Assembly: GCF_000024765.1 (NCBI RefSeq) | Contig: NC_013422.1 | Location: 2,189,501 to 2,253,500, forward strand | Origin: Halothiobacillus neapolitanus c2 | GTDB taxonomy: Bacteria > Pseudomonadota > Gammaproteobacteria > Halothiobacillales > Halothiobacillaceae | Direction of reading: 5' to 3' | Length of the DNA stretch: 64,000 nt | Shown: positions 1-9,378 of the stretch, in pieces | Layout: each line of letters begins with the position of its first letter | Position numbering within the stretch: the stretch's first letter is position 1 | Made by a program: the position numbers and the translations under genes | The notes under the pieces: model-generated | Seen by the model: the letters and a program-made list of their open reading frames with translations, nothing else | Database searches by the model: none | What the model was told of the DNA's origin: nothing

Positions 1-12
1 TCACCCGTAAAG

Positions 13-1215
13 ATGCGCATCAAACACCATGCGCTCGACTGCGTGATGTGCGGCATCTGCGTCCCCCACTGCCCCACCTTTGCCCTGTCTCAGAATGAAG
101 CGGACGGCCCGCGCGGACGCATCAGTCTCGCACTCGGTTTGGCGGGCGGCACACTCGCGCTTGATGCGGGCGTAGTGGCGCATCTCGATGGCTGCCTGAC
201 CTGCCGTGCCTGCGAATCGGTTTGCCCCTCGCTCGTGCGCTATGGCGGACTCATCGACGAGGTTCGCGATGCGCTGGCGCACGATGAATTCGAACCGGCC
301 GCAGCCAATGCACGACCGCGAGCCGCCTCAAGACGCTGGATTTGGCTGCGCCACTATGTATTGAGTCAGCGACAGGTCTTCGGCGCAATTTGGACTGCAC
401 TCTTCTTGCTGGAGCGATTAAAGCTTGCCCCCATGATGCGTCGCTTTGGCGGTCGAATGGGGCAAATCCTGCCGCCCGCACTTCCCCGGCGATTCCGTCC
501 GAGTGCCATCAAAAGCCCCTCCCCCGCGCCAGAAGCCGCAACCAAAACCGTTGGGCTTTTTATCGGCTGCACGGGCGAGGCGTTAAACAGCGATGCCGTG
601 CGCGCCAGCATCAAGGTGCTCAGCGCCCTGGGTTATACGGTGGAAATTCCTACCGCTCAAGTTTGCTGCGGCGCCATGCACCAGCACGGCGGCGACATCT
701 TTGAGGCAACCCGTCTGCGTGCGGCAAACCGCACGGCTTTTACCAACGGGAACCTAAGCGCTATCGTTGCCATCGGCACCGCCTGCGCGGGCGAACTTCA
801 ACGAGAACCAAGTGATGTACCTTTTATGGAAATCACGGATTTTCTCGCCCAAGTTCCTGCTGACCGATGGCCCCAGTTGCAACCGATCCCGGCGCGCGCA
901 GCCATTCATTTGCCTTGCAGCCAGACTCGCGTGCTTAAACAACCGCACAGCACCGAGCAACTGCTGGAAAGAATCCCTGCGCTGAATCGCGTACCACTGG
1001 CCACCAATGACCGCTGCTGTGGGGCGGCCGGAATGCATGTATTAATGTATCCCGATCAGGCCGATGCCCTACGCGCGCCAAAACTTGAAGAAGTGAAGCA
1101 TCTAAAGCCGGATTTTGTGGTTTCGGCCAATATTGGCTGCGCGACGCACATCGCCGTCGGCCTGGGCACAGCAGTTCTGCACCCGGTGGAATTAATTGCA
1201 AATTCAATTGGATAG
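13..1215 (+). CDS. glcF: GlcF-like glycolate oxidase iron-sulfur subunit
   Basis: Electron-transfer subunit expected to work with GlcD/GlcE in oxidising glycolate to glyoxylate. Two ferredoxin-type 4Fe-4S motifs are visible, CVMCGICVPHCP near residues 11-22 and CLTCRACESVCP near 62-73, followed by two CCG domains (VCCGAMHQHG near 218; RCCGAAGMH near 335). DGPRGRI after the first cluster is typical of GlcF. At 400 aa the length is right. A TAA in another frame at 8-10 ends a preceding gene, probably glcE, so ATG 13 follows it by two bases, as in a glcDEF operon; glcD and glcE lie outside the window. The frame is open to the window edge, so a start a few codons upstream cannot be excluded. A related lactate or heterodisulfide-type subunit is a weaker alternative. 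Confidence 0.85.
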   Translation: MRIKHHALDCVMCGICVPHCPTFALSQNEADGPRGRISLALGLAGGTLALDAGVVAHLDGCLTCRACESVCPSLVRYGGLIDEVRDALAHDEFEPAAANARPRAASRRWIWLRHYVLSQRQVFGAIWTALFLLERLKLAPMMRRFGGRMGQILPPALPRRFRPSAIKSPSPAPEAATKTVGLFIGCTGEALNSDAVRASIKVLSALGYTVEIPTAQVCCGAMHQHGGDIFEATRLRAANRTAFTNGNLSAIVAIGTACAGELQREPSDVPFMEITDFLAQVPADRWPQLQPIPARAAIHLPCSQTRVLKQPHSTEQLLERIPALNRVPLATNDRCCGAAGMHVLMYPDQADALRAPKLEEVKHLKPDFVVSANIGCATHIAVGLGTAVLHPVELIANSIG

Positions 1216-1224
1216 GTTTTCGCA

Positions 1225-1584
1225 TTGAGCAAGTCATTCTCACCAAACCGAATCCCAGCCAGAGAAAGAGTGATAAACACGCTCTTTTCAGTGTTCTTAT
1301 TATCCTATGGGAGTTATGGAATCTGGTTTAACGACCTGTACATTCCAATACCCAGCAAACATGGCCACAACACAGGTATTCATCTGCATGATTTATCCGC
1401 ATGGGTAATGTATGGCGCATTCATTAGCGCCAGCCTTGTCATGCTGGCGGTAGTTTTTGATCACTACGACAAACGTGACAATGAAATCAACTACAAACGA
1501 ATTGCAGATTTGTTTCGCGTCATTGGTTGGAATTTTTTTAGTCTCTCGCTGATGATCGCTTTCATCCAGTTTCTTCAGCGTTAG
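1225..1584 (+). CDS. Small hypothetical membrane protein
   Basis: 119 aa, family not recognised. Three hydrophobic stretches are visible (about residues 17-36, 57-76 and 97-115), with a His-rich connector (GHNTGIHLHDL) between the first two that could face the periplasm or bind metal or haem; that is inference. The start is TTG at 1225, ten bases after the glcF stop, so it is probably the last gene of the glc operon. Its 3' end faces the convergent OsmC gene nine bases away. Expression is supported only by position and an intact reading frame. Confidence 0.6.
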   Translation: MSKSFSPNRIPARERVINTLFSVFLLSYGSYGIWFNDLYIPIPSKHGHNTGIHLHDLSAWVMYGAFISASLVMLAVVFDHYDKRDNEINYKRIADLFRVIGWNFFSLSLMIAFIQFLQR

Positions 1585-1593
1585 CCTCGCGCT

Positions 1594-2010
1594 TCAGCTT
1601 TTAATCTCAAAGTCATAGGTGATATCCACGCTGCCTTTCAGCATCGCCGAGACGGAACAATATTTCTCTGCTGAGAGTTTCACGGCACGTTCGACTTGTT
1701 TCGGATCAAGGCCCGAACCCTTGACGACGTAGTGCACATGAATCTTGGTGAACACCTTGGGTGCGGCTACATCCGCGCGTTCGGCATCGAGCTCGATCCA
1801 GCAGTCTTCGACCGGCTGGCGTTGTTTGCCCAGAATGACCATCACGTCGATGGCGGTGCAGCCGCCCAACCCCATCAGCACCATTTCCATGGGCCGCGCG
1901 CCCAGATTGCGCCCGCCGATTTCCGGCGAGCCATCGAGCATGATGCCGTGCCCGCTATCGGATTCAGCCATGAATGCCATGCCTTCGACCCATTTCACCC
2001 GTGCTTTCAT
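1594..2010 (-). CDS. OsmC-family protein
   Basis: 138 aa, the usual size of a one-domain OsmC/YhfA protein. These dimers reduce organic or lipid hydroperoxides through two cysteines, or in YhfA-type members have an unknown role. The two Cys are in the expected context: LGGCTAIDV near residue 50 and [10 protein letters not shown] near 117. The ATG overlaps the trpC stop (ATGA), so it is translationally coupled as the third gene of trpD-trpC-osmC; the same order occurs in other gammaproteobacteria. The YhfA branch fits the sequence better than classic OsmC. Confidence 0.85.
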   Translation of the reverse strand: MKARVKWVEGMAFMAESDSGHGIMLDGSPEIGGRNLGARPMEMVLMGLGGCTAIDVMVILGKQRQPVEDCWIELDAERADVAAPKVFTKIHVHYVVKGSGLDPKQVERAVKLSAEKYCSVSAMLKGSVDITYDFEIKS

Positions 2011-2816
2011 TTGCTTGTTCCTCCAAAAAGATGGTGCAGCGCCGCGCCCGGATCGTCGGCGCGCATGAATGCTTCGCCGATCAGGAAAGCATGCACATCG
2101 TTCTTCCGCATCCGCTCGACATCGGCTGGTGAGAGGATGCCGCTTTCGGTGACGACCAGAATGTCCGGTGGAATCTGGCTCAACAATCCGAGCGTGGTAT
2201 CGAGCGTGACGTCAAACGTGCGCAGATCGCGGTTATTGATGCCCACCATGTCAATACCCAGAGCCAGAGCACGCTGCAGCTCGTTGGCGTCATGCACTTC
2301 AACCAGCACATCCATGCCCAGATCAGTGGCTTGCTGATGCAAGGCGCCCATTTCGAGATCGCTCAATGCGGCAACGATCAGCAAAATGCAATCGGCACCC
2401 AGCGCACGCGCTTCGACCACCTGATATTCATCGACCATGAAGTCCTTTCGCAGCACCGGCAACCGGCAGGCCGCGCGGGCTTCGCGCAGGTAGTCCTCAT
2501 TGCCTTGAAAAAAATCATGATCGGTCAGCACGGACAAACAGGCGGCACCCCCTGCTTCGTATTGCCGAGCAATTTCGGCTGGGTGGAACGGGTCGCGCAG
2601 CACGCCCCGGCTGGGGGAGGCTTTTTTCACTTCGGCGATAACTGCCGGTTGCCCCGCAGCAATTTTTCGGCGCAATGCCGCGACAAAACCGCGCGGCGCA
2701 TCCGCCTCACGAGCCAACAGTGCCAGCTCTGTCACCGGGAGAAGCGCACTGCGCTCGGCCACTTCGGCCCATTTTCTGGCGATGATTTTTTTCAGAATGT
2801 CGGGTGTATCAGTCAT
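2007..2816 (-). CDS. trpC: Indole-3-glycerol phosphate synthase TrpC
   Basis: Converts CdRP to indole-3-glycerol phosphate in tryptophan synthesis. 269 aa (family 255-275), a (beta/alpha)8 barrel. Motifs in order: [13 protein letters not shown] with the catalytic Lys near residue 62, [25 protein letters not shown] with the second catalytic Lys, [19 protein letters not shown] and [14 protein letters not shown]. It is a single-domain TrpC, not fused to TrpF. The start overlaps the trpD stop by 8 bp and the stop overlaps the OsmC start, giving a tight three-gene unit. Confidence 0.97.
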   Translation of the reverse strand: MTDTPDILKKIIARKWAEVAERSALLPVTELALLAREADAPRGFVAALRRKIAAGQPAVIAEVKKASPSRGVLRDPFHPAEIARQYEAGGAACLSVLTDHDFFQGNEDYLREARAACRLPVLRKDFMVDEYQVVEARALGADCILLIVAALSDLEMGALHQQATDLGMDVLVEVHDANELQRALALGIDMVGINNRDLRTFDVTLDTTLGLLSQIPPDILVVTESGILSPADVERMRKNDVHAFLIGEAFMRADDPGAALHHLFGGTSK

Positions 2817-3867
2817 GTGTGGAATTCCGGCAGGCCTGTGTTTTGGCGATCAGGGCATCGAGTTTAGCCAGCGCTGCACCGGTTTGAAGAATCGACTGCG
2901 CACGGGCAATGCCCGCTGCCAACGTCTCGGTCAGATCGGCAGCGTAAATCGCCGAACCGGCATTCAGCGCAATCATATCGGCAACGGCACCCACAGTGCC
3001 GCCCAGGGCGGCTCGAATCAGCGCAACGCTTTGCGCGGGCCCATCCACCACCATGGATGCCAATGGTTGACGCTGGATACCGAATTGCTCCGGCGTGATC
3101 TGGTAACGATGGATTTTGCCTTCATGCAGTTCGGCCACTTCGGTCGCCTCAGCGAGGCTGATTTCATCCAATCCATCATGACTGTGCACCACCAGAACAT
3201 GACGGGCGCCTAACAAGCGCATCACGGCGGCCAGTGGTTCGAGCCACTGCTCGGCATACACACCCAGCACCATCGACGGCGCATTGGCCGGATTGGTAAG
3301 CGGCCCGAGCACGTTGAACAGCGTGCGCACGCCCAGCTCCTTTCGTGGCACGGCGGCATGACGCATCGAACCGTGGTGTTTGGGCGCGAACATAAAGCCC
3401 ACACCCAATTCACGCACACAGTCGGCCACGCAATCGGCGGACACATCCAGCGCCACACCTGCGGCTTCGAGCATGTCGGCGCTGCCGGATTTGCTCGTAA
3501 TGGATCGATTGCCGTGCTTGGCGACGTGCCCGCCCGCCGCGGCGACCACAAAGCCCGAAGCCGTCGATACGTTAAATAAAGCCGAGCCATCTCCCCCCGT
3601 GCCCACAATATCCACAAGGTTTGGCACATCGACGCGCACGCCGACGGCCAGCTCGCGCATCACTTCGGCGGCGGCGGTGATTTCATCCACGGTTTCGCCT
3701 TTCATGCGCAGCGCAACCATGAAACCGGCCACTTGGACCGGGGTCGCTCCGCCGGACATAATCTGGCGCATCACGGCACGCATGTCTTCACGCGAGAGGT
3801 CGCGCCGGTCAACGGCAAGCGCGATCGCTTGGCTGATATTGAGTTCTTGGTCGAGTTGTTGTTCCAT
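2809..3867 (-). CDS. trpD: Anthranilate phosphoribosyltransferase TrpD
   Basis: Transfers phosphoribosyl from PRPP to anthranilate. 352 aa from ATG 3867; the frame continues to a TTG at 3894 but that has no ribosome-binding site and adds a non-family extension. Motifs: [18 protein letters not shown] (PRPP binding) near residue 82, [15 protein letters not shown], the glycine-rich LGPLTNPA and HSHDGLDE. No trpG precedes it, unlike the common trpGDC order; instead a 164-bp inverted-repeat element begins 114 bp upstream, so its promoter must lie in or near that interval. Confidence 0.95.
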   Translation of the reverse strand: MEQQLDQELNISQAIALAVDRRDLSREDMRAVMRQIMSGGATPVQVAGFMVALRMKGETVDEITAAAEVMRELAVGVRVDVPNLVDIVGTGGDGSALFNVSTASGFVVAAAGGHVAKHGNRSITSKSGSADMLEAAGVALDVSADCVADCVRELGVGFMFAPKHHGSMRHAAVPRKELGVRTLFNVLGPLTNPANAPSMVLGVYAEQWLEPLAAVMRLLGARHVLVVHSHDGLDEISLAEATEVAELHEGKIHRYQITPEQFGIQRQPLASMVVDGPAQSVALIRAALGGTVGAVADMIALNAGSAIYAADLTETLAAGIARAQSILQTGAALAKLDALIAKTQACRNSTHD

Positions 3868-3980
3868 TGCCGGGTCCGCGCCTGTGGCGCCCAAAGGATG
3901 AATTCAAAATTGAAAGAGACCGAAAATACCACGCCACGCCCCGTTTGCGCCACCGATGACCGACTAATTTCAGTATACTG

Positions 3981-4144
3981 GGAGCCTGTCGGGCTTTAGA
4001 GAAACCGGCTGCAAATCCATCTGAACGGCTCATATTTCACCGCTTTTTTGGGCAATAGAACCCACTATTACTCTGCAAAAGCGGCAAAATCTGCCCTCGC
4101 CCAGCTGGATTTTCGCTACGATTCCTAAAGTCCGACAGGCTCCT
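3981..4144. mobile_element. MITE-like element with terminal inverted repeats
   Basis: A 164-bp block bounded by imperfect 19-bp inverted repeats: 3981-3999 (GGAGCCTGTCGGGCTTTAG) and the reverse complement of 4126-4144 (GGAGCCTGTCGGACTTTAG), 18 of 19 matching. The interior has no ORF. It lies between divergent trpD and glyQ. The structure is that of a non-autonomous transposable element. The parent IS family is not identified; the ends loosely resemble IS1182-type termini from memory. No convincing target duplication is visible (CTG on the left, TAG on the right). It probably carries or separates the glyQ promoter. Confidence 0.6.
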
Positions 4145-4177
4145 AGCCGCCATTTACCCGCCTTCGATGAGCCAGTT

Positions 4178-5104
4178 ATGCCGATTAAAATGAACACCCA
4201 TCACGATTTATCTACGTTTCAGGGCTTGATTCTCGCCCTGTCCGAGTTTTGGGCGAATCAGGGCTGTGCCGTGCTGCAACCTTTGGATATCGAGGTCGGC
4301 GCGGGCACGTTTCACCCGGCGACATTCCTGCGGGCGATTGGCCCGGAGCCGTGGCGAGCCGCTTACGTGCAACCTTCCCGCCGCCCGACCGATGGCCGTT
4401 ATGGCGAAAACCCAAACCGTTTGCAGCACTACTATCAGTTTCAGGTGCTGCTCAAACCCTCGCCAGATAACATCCAGCAACTCTACCTCGACTCGCTCGC
4501 CCTGCTGGGCTTCGACCCGCTCACGCACGATATTCGCTTCGTGGAAGATAACTGGGAATCACCCACGCTCGGTGCCTGGGGCTTGGGTTGGGAAGTGTGG
4601 CTCAACGGCATGGAAGTGACGCAATTCACCTATTTCCAGCAGATAGGCGGGCTCGATTGCCGCCCGGTTTCCGGCGAAATCACCTATGGTCTCGAACGCC
4701 TGGCCATGTACATGCAAGGCGTACAGAGCGTGTACGATTTGGTGTGGAGCAAGAGCGAGGCGGGCATCATCACCTACGGCGACGTGTACCACCAAAACGA
4801 AGTCGAGCAATCGACCTACAACTTTGAACACGCGGACACCGCCTTTTTGTTCAAGGTGTTCGATCAGGCAGAGCGCGAATCGCTGCGGCTGGTGGAGCTC
4901 GGCTTGCCCCTGCCTGCCTACGAACAGGTACTCAAGGCCTCGCACGCCTTCAACCTGCTGGACGCGCGCCGCGCCATTTCCGTCACCGAACGCCAACGCT
5001 TTATTCTGCGCGTACGCACGCTCGCCCGTGGCGTGGCCGAAACCTACTATGCCCGTCGTGAGGCTTTGGGCTTCCCGATGCTGGCGCGCAACGCCACGGC
5101 TTAA
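4178..5104 (+). CDS. glyQ: Glycyl-tRNA synthetase alpha subunit
   Basis: Catalytic-core subunit of the bacterial alpha2beta2 glycyl-tRNA synthetase. 308 aa, close to the usual 300. Signature stretches include [57 protein letters not shown] and [14 protein letters not shown] 4178 is chosen; ATG 4190 ([11 protein letters not shown]) is a reasonable alternative because the family usually starts just before TFQGLI. It heads glyQ-glyS-plsC, with 47 bp to glyS. Confidence 0.97.
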   Translation: MPIKMNTHHDLSTFQGLILALSEFWANQGCAVLQPLDIEVGAGTFHPATFLRAIGPEPWRAAYVQPSRRPTDGRYGENPNRLQHYYQFQVLLKPSPDNIQQLYLDSLALLGFDPLTHDIRFVEDNWESPTLGAWGLGWEVWLNGMEVTQFTYFQQIGGLDCRPVSGEITYGLERLAMYMQGVQSVYDLVWSKSEAGIITYGDVYHQNEVEQSTYNFEHADTAFLFKVFDQAERESLRLVELGLPLPAYEQVLKASHAFNLLDARRAISVTERQRFILRVRTLARGVAETYYARREALGFPMLARNATA

Positions 5105-5151
5105 TCAATCACGGCTTACTCAAGAGTTTCGCTTTTCTGGACTATCCATTT

Positions 5152-7230
5152 ATGACTGATCGCGCCGATTTTTTATTCGAACTGGGCACCGAAGAGCTGC
5201 CCCCCAAAGCGCTGCTTCGCTTGAGTAACGCCCTGACCGAAGAACTGCTGACCGCGCTGCGCGAAGCGGGCCTGGCTTTCGGCACGCATCAAAGCTATGC
5301 CGCACCCCGCCGACTGGCCGTGCTTATTCGCGAAGTTGCTGCCAGCACGCCGGAGCAGGCCGTTGAGCGCAAGGGCCCGGCACTGGCAAGCGCTTTCGAT
5401 GCAGAAGGCAAACCCAGCCGTGCACTGGAAGGCTTCGCCCGCTCCTGCGGCGTGACAGTGGATGCACTCGAAAAAATCGAAACCGATAAGGGCACGTGGC
5501 TTGTGCACCGCCACACCCAGCCGGGCAAAACTGCCGCCGAGATCATCCCCGTCGCCATTGCCCGCGCATTAGACAAGTTGCCCACGCCCAAGCGGATGCG
5601 CTGGGGCAGCCACGAGGTGGAATTTATCCGCCCAGTGCATTGGGCGGTTGCCCTGCACGGCAACACAGTGATCGATACCGAGATTTTGGGCGTGAAAGCC
5701 GGAAAAGAAACCTTCGGCCATCGCTTCCATCACCCGGCGGCCATCACCATCGAATCACCCGCCAGCTATGCAGACGTGCTGGAGAAAAAAGGCTTTGTAC
5801 TTGCCGATTTCGCGGCGCGGCGAAGCAAAATTCAGGCACAAATTGAAGCCATCGCCCGCGATCTGGGCGGTACGGCACGCGTGGATGATGATCTGCTCGA
5901 TGAAGTAACCGCACTGGTCGAATGGCCGGTCGCCGTGGCAGGCAAATTTGAGGAATCCTTCCTTCAAGTGCCGCACGAGGCGCTGATTTCCACCATGCAG
6001 GGCAACCAGAAATACTTCCCGCTGGTCGATGTGCAAAATCGCCTACTGCCGTGGTTTATCACCATCGCCAATATCGACAGCAAGAATCCCGCTGCGGTGC
6101 GCGAAGGCAACGAGCGCGTGATTCGTCCGCGTTTCTCCGATGCGCTGTTCTTCTGGAATGAAGACCGTAAGCACACGCTGGAATCGCATCTGGAATCGCT
6201 CAAAACCGTGATTTTCCAGCAGCGCATGGGCAGTTTGTTCGACAAGACCATCCGCGTTGAACGACTCGCCGAGTTCATTGCCGCGCAAATCGGTGGCGAC
6301 GTCGCCCAGACGCGACGTGCCGCCCGCCTGTGCAAATGTGACCTGCAAAGCCACATGGTGGGTGAATTCCCCGAGCTGCAAGGCATTATGGGGCGGTACC
6401 TTGCAGCAAACGATGGCGAACCCGCGGCCGTGGCGCAAGCGCAGGACGATTACTACCTGCCGCGCCGCGCCGGTGATTCGCTGCCCGGTGATGCCGTATC
6501 CCAAGCCGTCGCCCTGGCCGATAGGCTCGATACCCTGATGGGGATTTTCGCCATCGGCCAAGCACCCACGGGCGCGAAAGACCCGTTCGCCCTGCGTCGT
6601 GCGGCGCTGGGCGTGCTGCGCATCATCGTCGAGCAACGACTCGATCTGGATCTCAAATCCCTACTGGAACAGGCGGCCAAAGGGCTGGTTTCAGTCATTC
6701 CCGAAGCGCCCGGCCATGTTCAGGCCGTGTTTGAATTCATCACCGAACGGCAATACCGTTATAGCCTCGACCGCGCCATCCGCGCCGATGTGTTCGCGGC
6801 TGTTGCCGCCGTGGGCACCACGCATCCACTGGATTTTGAGCAGCGCATGGTGGCCGTCAACGAATTTCTGAATCTGCCAGAATCCGAGCCGCTTACTGCC
6901 GGAAACAAGCGCATCCAGAACATCCTGAAAAAACAGGAACAGCCGGTCGATGGTCTGATTCAAGCCGATCTTTTGCAGGAATCGGCCGAAAAGGCATTAT
7001 TTGAAGCCGTTACCAAAATGACGCCGCGCATCACCGCAGCTACCGCGGCCCGTGCCTACACCGACGCGCTCACGGAGCTGGCCCAGCTGCGGGCACCGAT
7101 CGACCGCTTCTTCGATGAGGTCATGGTTATGGCGGACGACGCGGCCATTCGACACAATCGCTTGGCGCTGCTGCAACAGACCGGCGCTTTGTTCTTGAGC
7201 ATTGCCGATCTGGCGCAACTTAACGGCTAG
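5152..7230 (+). CDS. glyS: Glycyl-tRNA synthetase beta subunit
   Basis: Beta subunit, needed for tRNA recognition and activity of the heterotetramer. 692 aa (E. coli about 689). Recognisable parts: N-terminal FELGTEELPPKAL, KRMRWG near residue 147, FIRPVHW, the GNQKYFPL motif near 285, the HD-like region around CKCDLQSHMVGEFPELQG near 397, DDYYLPRRAGDSLP, and the C-terminal DALR anticodon-binding domain (about 570-680). Nothing is unusual in the reading frame. Confidence 0.97.
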   Translation: MTDRADFLFELGTEELPPKALLRLSNALTEELLTALREAGLAFGTHQSYAAPRRLAVLIREVAASTPEQAVERKGPALASAFDAEGKPSRALEGFARSCGVTVDALEKIETDKGTWLVHRHTQPGKTAAEIIPVAIARALDKLPTPKRMRWGSHEVEFIRPVHWAVALHGNTVIDTEILGVKAGKETFGHRFHHPAAITIESPASYADVLEKKGFVLADFAARRSKIQAQIEAIARDLGGTARVDDDLLDEVTALVEWPVAVAGKFEESFLQVPHEALISTMQGNQKYFPLVDVQNRLLPWFITIANIDSKNPAAVREGNERVIRPRFSDALFFWNEDRKHTLESHLESLKTVIFQQRMGSLFDKTIRVERLAEFIAAQIGGDVAQTRRAARLCKCDLQSHMVGEFPELQGIMGRYLAANDGEPAAVAQAQDDYYLPRRAGDSLPGDAVSQAVALADRLDTLMGIFAIGQAPTGAKDPFALRRAALGVLRIIVEQRLDLDLKSLLEQAAKGLVSVIPEAPGHVQAVFEFITERQYRYSLDRAIRADVFAAVAAVGTTHPLDFEQRMVAVNEFLNLPESEPLTAGNKRIQNILKKQEQPVDGLIQADLLQESAEKALFEAVTKMTPRITAATAARAYTDALTELAQLRAPIDRFFDEVMVMADDAAIRHNRLALLQQTGALFLSIADLAQLNG

Positions 7231-7236
7231 TTTTCG

Positions 7237-8010
7237 ATGAAACAGACCATTGCCTTTATCCGCTCAACGCTCTTTCTGGCCACCAGCTACGTGGCGCTGG
7301 TGGTGTATGTGCCGGTCATGGTGTTCGGTTGGTTGCTACCTAAAAATCGGCGCTACTACGTGCTGTTCAGCTACGGGTACTTTGTATTTTGGCTTCTGCG
7401 CGTCATCGTGGGGCTGCGCTGGCAGATTGAGGGACGAGAGCATCTTGCCGGTCAACCGGGGCGGCTGATCGTCTCAAAACATCAATCCACCTGGGATTCG
7501 ATGATCCTGCCCCAGTTGCTGCATCAACCCGCATTTGTGCTGAAGAAGGAATTGCTCTGGATACCGATTTTCGGGACGGGGCTGGCGGGCATGGGGCCCA
7601 TCGCCATTGATCGCAAGGCCGGAACGCAATCACTCAAGCAGATCATCAAACAGGGCAAGGCGGCCATGGAACAGGGCCGCGACGTGATTATCTTCCCCGA
7701 AGGAACCCGGTACAGCCCGGACGCTGAACCCAGTTACAAGATCGGTGCGGCGATGCTCGCGCTCCAGGCCAAGGCAGATGTAATCCCCATTGCGCTCAAT
7801 AGCGGGTGCCACTGGAAAAAAGGCCAGTTTCTGAAATTTCCCGGCACCATTCATGTTGTGATTGGGCAGCCTATCCCCGTTGCAGGGAAGAAAGCCGACG
7901 CGCTGACCGAAGAAATCAAGCAATGGATCGAAGGCCAGCAGCAAAGGCTGTATCGTCAGTACGGCTGCCCCAATACGGGTATTGCCGCCGAGCGTCACTC
8001 CGACCGATAA
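7237..8010 (+). CDS. plsC: 1-acyl-sn-glycerol-3-phosphate acyltransferase
   Basis: Acylates lysophosphatidic acid to phosphatidic acid at the inner membrane. 257 aa. The HX4D catalytic motif is in SKHQSTWDSM near residue 80; the substrate-binding FPEGTR is near 151; an N-terminal membrane segment covers about residues 10-35. It starts six bases after the glyS stop, so it is co-transcribed. Many gammaproteobacteria have gmhB between glyS and plsC; it is absent here. The last 16 bp overlap the convergent gene that follows. Confidence 0.9.
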   Translation: MKQTIAFIRSTLFLATSYVALVVYVPVMVFGWLLPKNRRYYVLFSYGYFVFWLLRVIVGLRWQIEGREHLAGQPGRLIVSKHQSTWDSMILPQLLHQPAFVLKKELLWIPIFGTGLAGMGPIAIDRKAGTQSLKQIIKQGKAAMEQGRDVIIFPEGTRYSPDAEPSYKIGAAMLALQAKADVIPIALNSGCHWKKGQFLKFPGTIHVVIGQPIPVAGKKADALTEEIKQWIEGQQQRLYRQYGCPNTGIAAERHSDR

Positions 8011-8474
8011 GCCGCCAGCACCCATTCAGGGGCGGGGCTGGGGTGTTGAGAAGCATCAAACCCCCGCTCGACAAATTGGTGCAACGTCTGATCATGACAA
8101 TGAATCAATTCGATCAACTTGGGATCTTCCGCCGTCAACTCCGCCTCGACACCGTTGTCTATGTTCCGGTAGGTCATGGAAATCTGCTCACGGTATTCGA
8201 ACAGGGCGCTGAATAAAGGATCCCACGACCGGATTGCACGCCCCATCCCAAAGCGATGCTTCATCCCTTCGACATGTTCCTGAATAACGCGCACCAGCTC
8301 AGGGTTCTCGCTCGTTGTCTGCACGCGAATGCCGTTGGGAAGACGTACGCTGTGCCGATGCAGCTGCTGATGAGCACGCAATAGCTGCTGGAACAGGGCT
8401 TGATCGTGCCGATGCGCCTCGTCAGAGCCGCGCCCATGACGATAGACATGCGTGTGTTCTTGTGAATCGCTCAT
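7995..8474 (-). CDS. Hypothetical protein with a duplicated half-domain
   Basis: 159 aa, no signal peptide or membrane segment, family not recognised. It contains two related blocks, VQTTSENPELVRVIQEHVEGMKH near residues 51-73 and AELTAEDPKLIELIHCHDQT near 110-129, suggesting an internal duplication. His-rich at both ends (HTHVYRHGRG at the N-terminus), so metal or haem binding is possible but unproven. It overlaps the 3' end of plsC by 16 bp on the opposite strand. The ATG at 8474 has an AT-rich upstream region suited to its own promoter. Confidence 0.7.
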   Translation of the reverse strand: MSDSQEHTHVYRHGRGSDEAHRHDQALFQQLLRAHQQLHRHSVRLPNGIRVQTTSENPELVRVIQEHVEGMKHRFGMGRAIRSWDPLFSALFEYREQISMTYRNIDNGVEAELTAEDPKLIELIHCHDQTLHQFVERGFDASQHPSPAPEWVLAAYRSE

Positions 8475-8550
8475 GGTTTATTTTTTATGCCTATTAAATT
8501 AGTTTATTTCTAGCATAATAATCAAAGCAGCCATAAAAAACTACGGCCGA

Positions 8551-8567
8551 TTGTCGCCTTGCGACAA
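8551..8567. promoter_or_regulatory. Perfect hairpin in a divergent intergenic region
   Basis: TTGTCGC, loop CTT, GCGACAA: a perfect 7-bp stem between two divergently transcribed genes. It has no T-run, so it is not an intrinsic terminator. It could be an operator, or a 5'-UTR hairpin for the lipoprotein gene that starts 74 bp downstream. Confidence 0.3.
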
Positions 8568-8640
8568 CCAAGACCCGATCTTGAGCAATATCCAGTGTCC
8601 CAAGGTACAATCAGACTGAAATTTTTCCTCGGGAACCCTC

Positions 8641-9351
8641 ATGCCGCTCATTAACTCTGCCATGCGCTCGAAGCCGTCCCGAACCCTTGGTTCGTTTGTC
8701 CGAATGATTTTGTTGGCTGGTGCACTCCTCGGTCTCAACGGTTGTGCATCTCTCCCCTTCTTCGGCAGCTCGCCGGCGACGACAACCAGCGATACCGTCT
8801 TTACCGGCCAACTCAGCTACTCGGCTCGGATTGCCCTGCCCGTAAAGAGCACGGCCGTCATCAAGCTTTATGATGGCATCCGCCCCGAAGAATTGATCAC
8901 CGAAGAACAGATTCCACTTCAGGGCAAACAAGTGCCCATCGACTTCAGCCTCCACATCGGCAAGGGATTGCTGATGCTGAACCATCCATACCTGTTACAC
9001 ACTTATTTGGTCGCGAACGACCGCATCGAATGGTTTTCCGAACCGATCACCGTGACCCCTGAGAAGCAGCAACTGGGCACGATCAAGCTCAAATTGTTCA
9101 ACGACCAAGGCATTACCACCAAGATGGTGTGCGGTAAAACGCCCGTCACCCTCACCAATCGGGGCGATGTCATCTCGATGCAAATAGAAGGTGAGAACAT
9201 CGTCCTGCGTCCGGCTGTCTCCGCCTCCGGCGCGCGTTATTTTGCCCAGAACGATCCGGATACGGTTTTCTGGTCGAAAGGCGATAAGGCAACCATCACC
9301 GTGCACGGCCAAGAACTGCCCGAATGCCAGACGCTGCCTGATTCGCCGTAA
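8641..9351 (+). CDS. Lipoprotein with YbaY/YscW-type and MliC-type domains
   Basis: 236 aa. A lipobox LNGC near residues 32-35 after a hydrophobic stretch predicts outer-membrane lipidation. The middle (about 52-145: FTGQLSYSARIALP, VIKLYDG, IDFSLHI, YLLHTYLV) matches the YbaY/YscW fold seen in type III pilotin-like lipoproteins. The C-terminal part (about 160-230: MVCGKTPVTLTNRGD, VSASGARYF, VFWSKGDKATI, ELPECQ) has the layout of MliC, the membrane-bound inhibitor of C-type lysozyme, with the flanking Cys pair. Domain assignments are by eye. ATG 8641 is used; ATG 8662 is also possible. Confidence 0.8.
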   Translation: MPLINSAMRSKPSRTLGSFVRMILLAGALLGLNGCASLPFFGSSPATTTSDTVFTGQLSYSARIALPVKSTAVIKLYDGIRPEELITEEQIPLQGKQVPIDFSLHIGKGLLMLNHPYLLHTYLVANDRIEWFSEPITVTPEKQQLGTIKLKLFNDQGITTKMVCGKTPVTLTNRGDVISMQIEGENIVLRPAVSASGARYFAQNDPDTVFWSKGDKATITVHGQELPECQTLPDSP

Positions 9352-9378
9352 TAGATTCGCGGCAGCAGTCCGGTCCAT

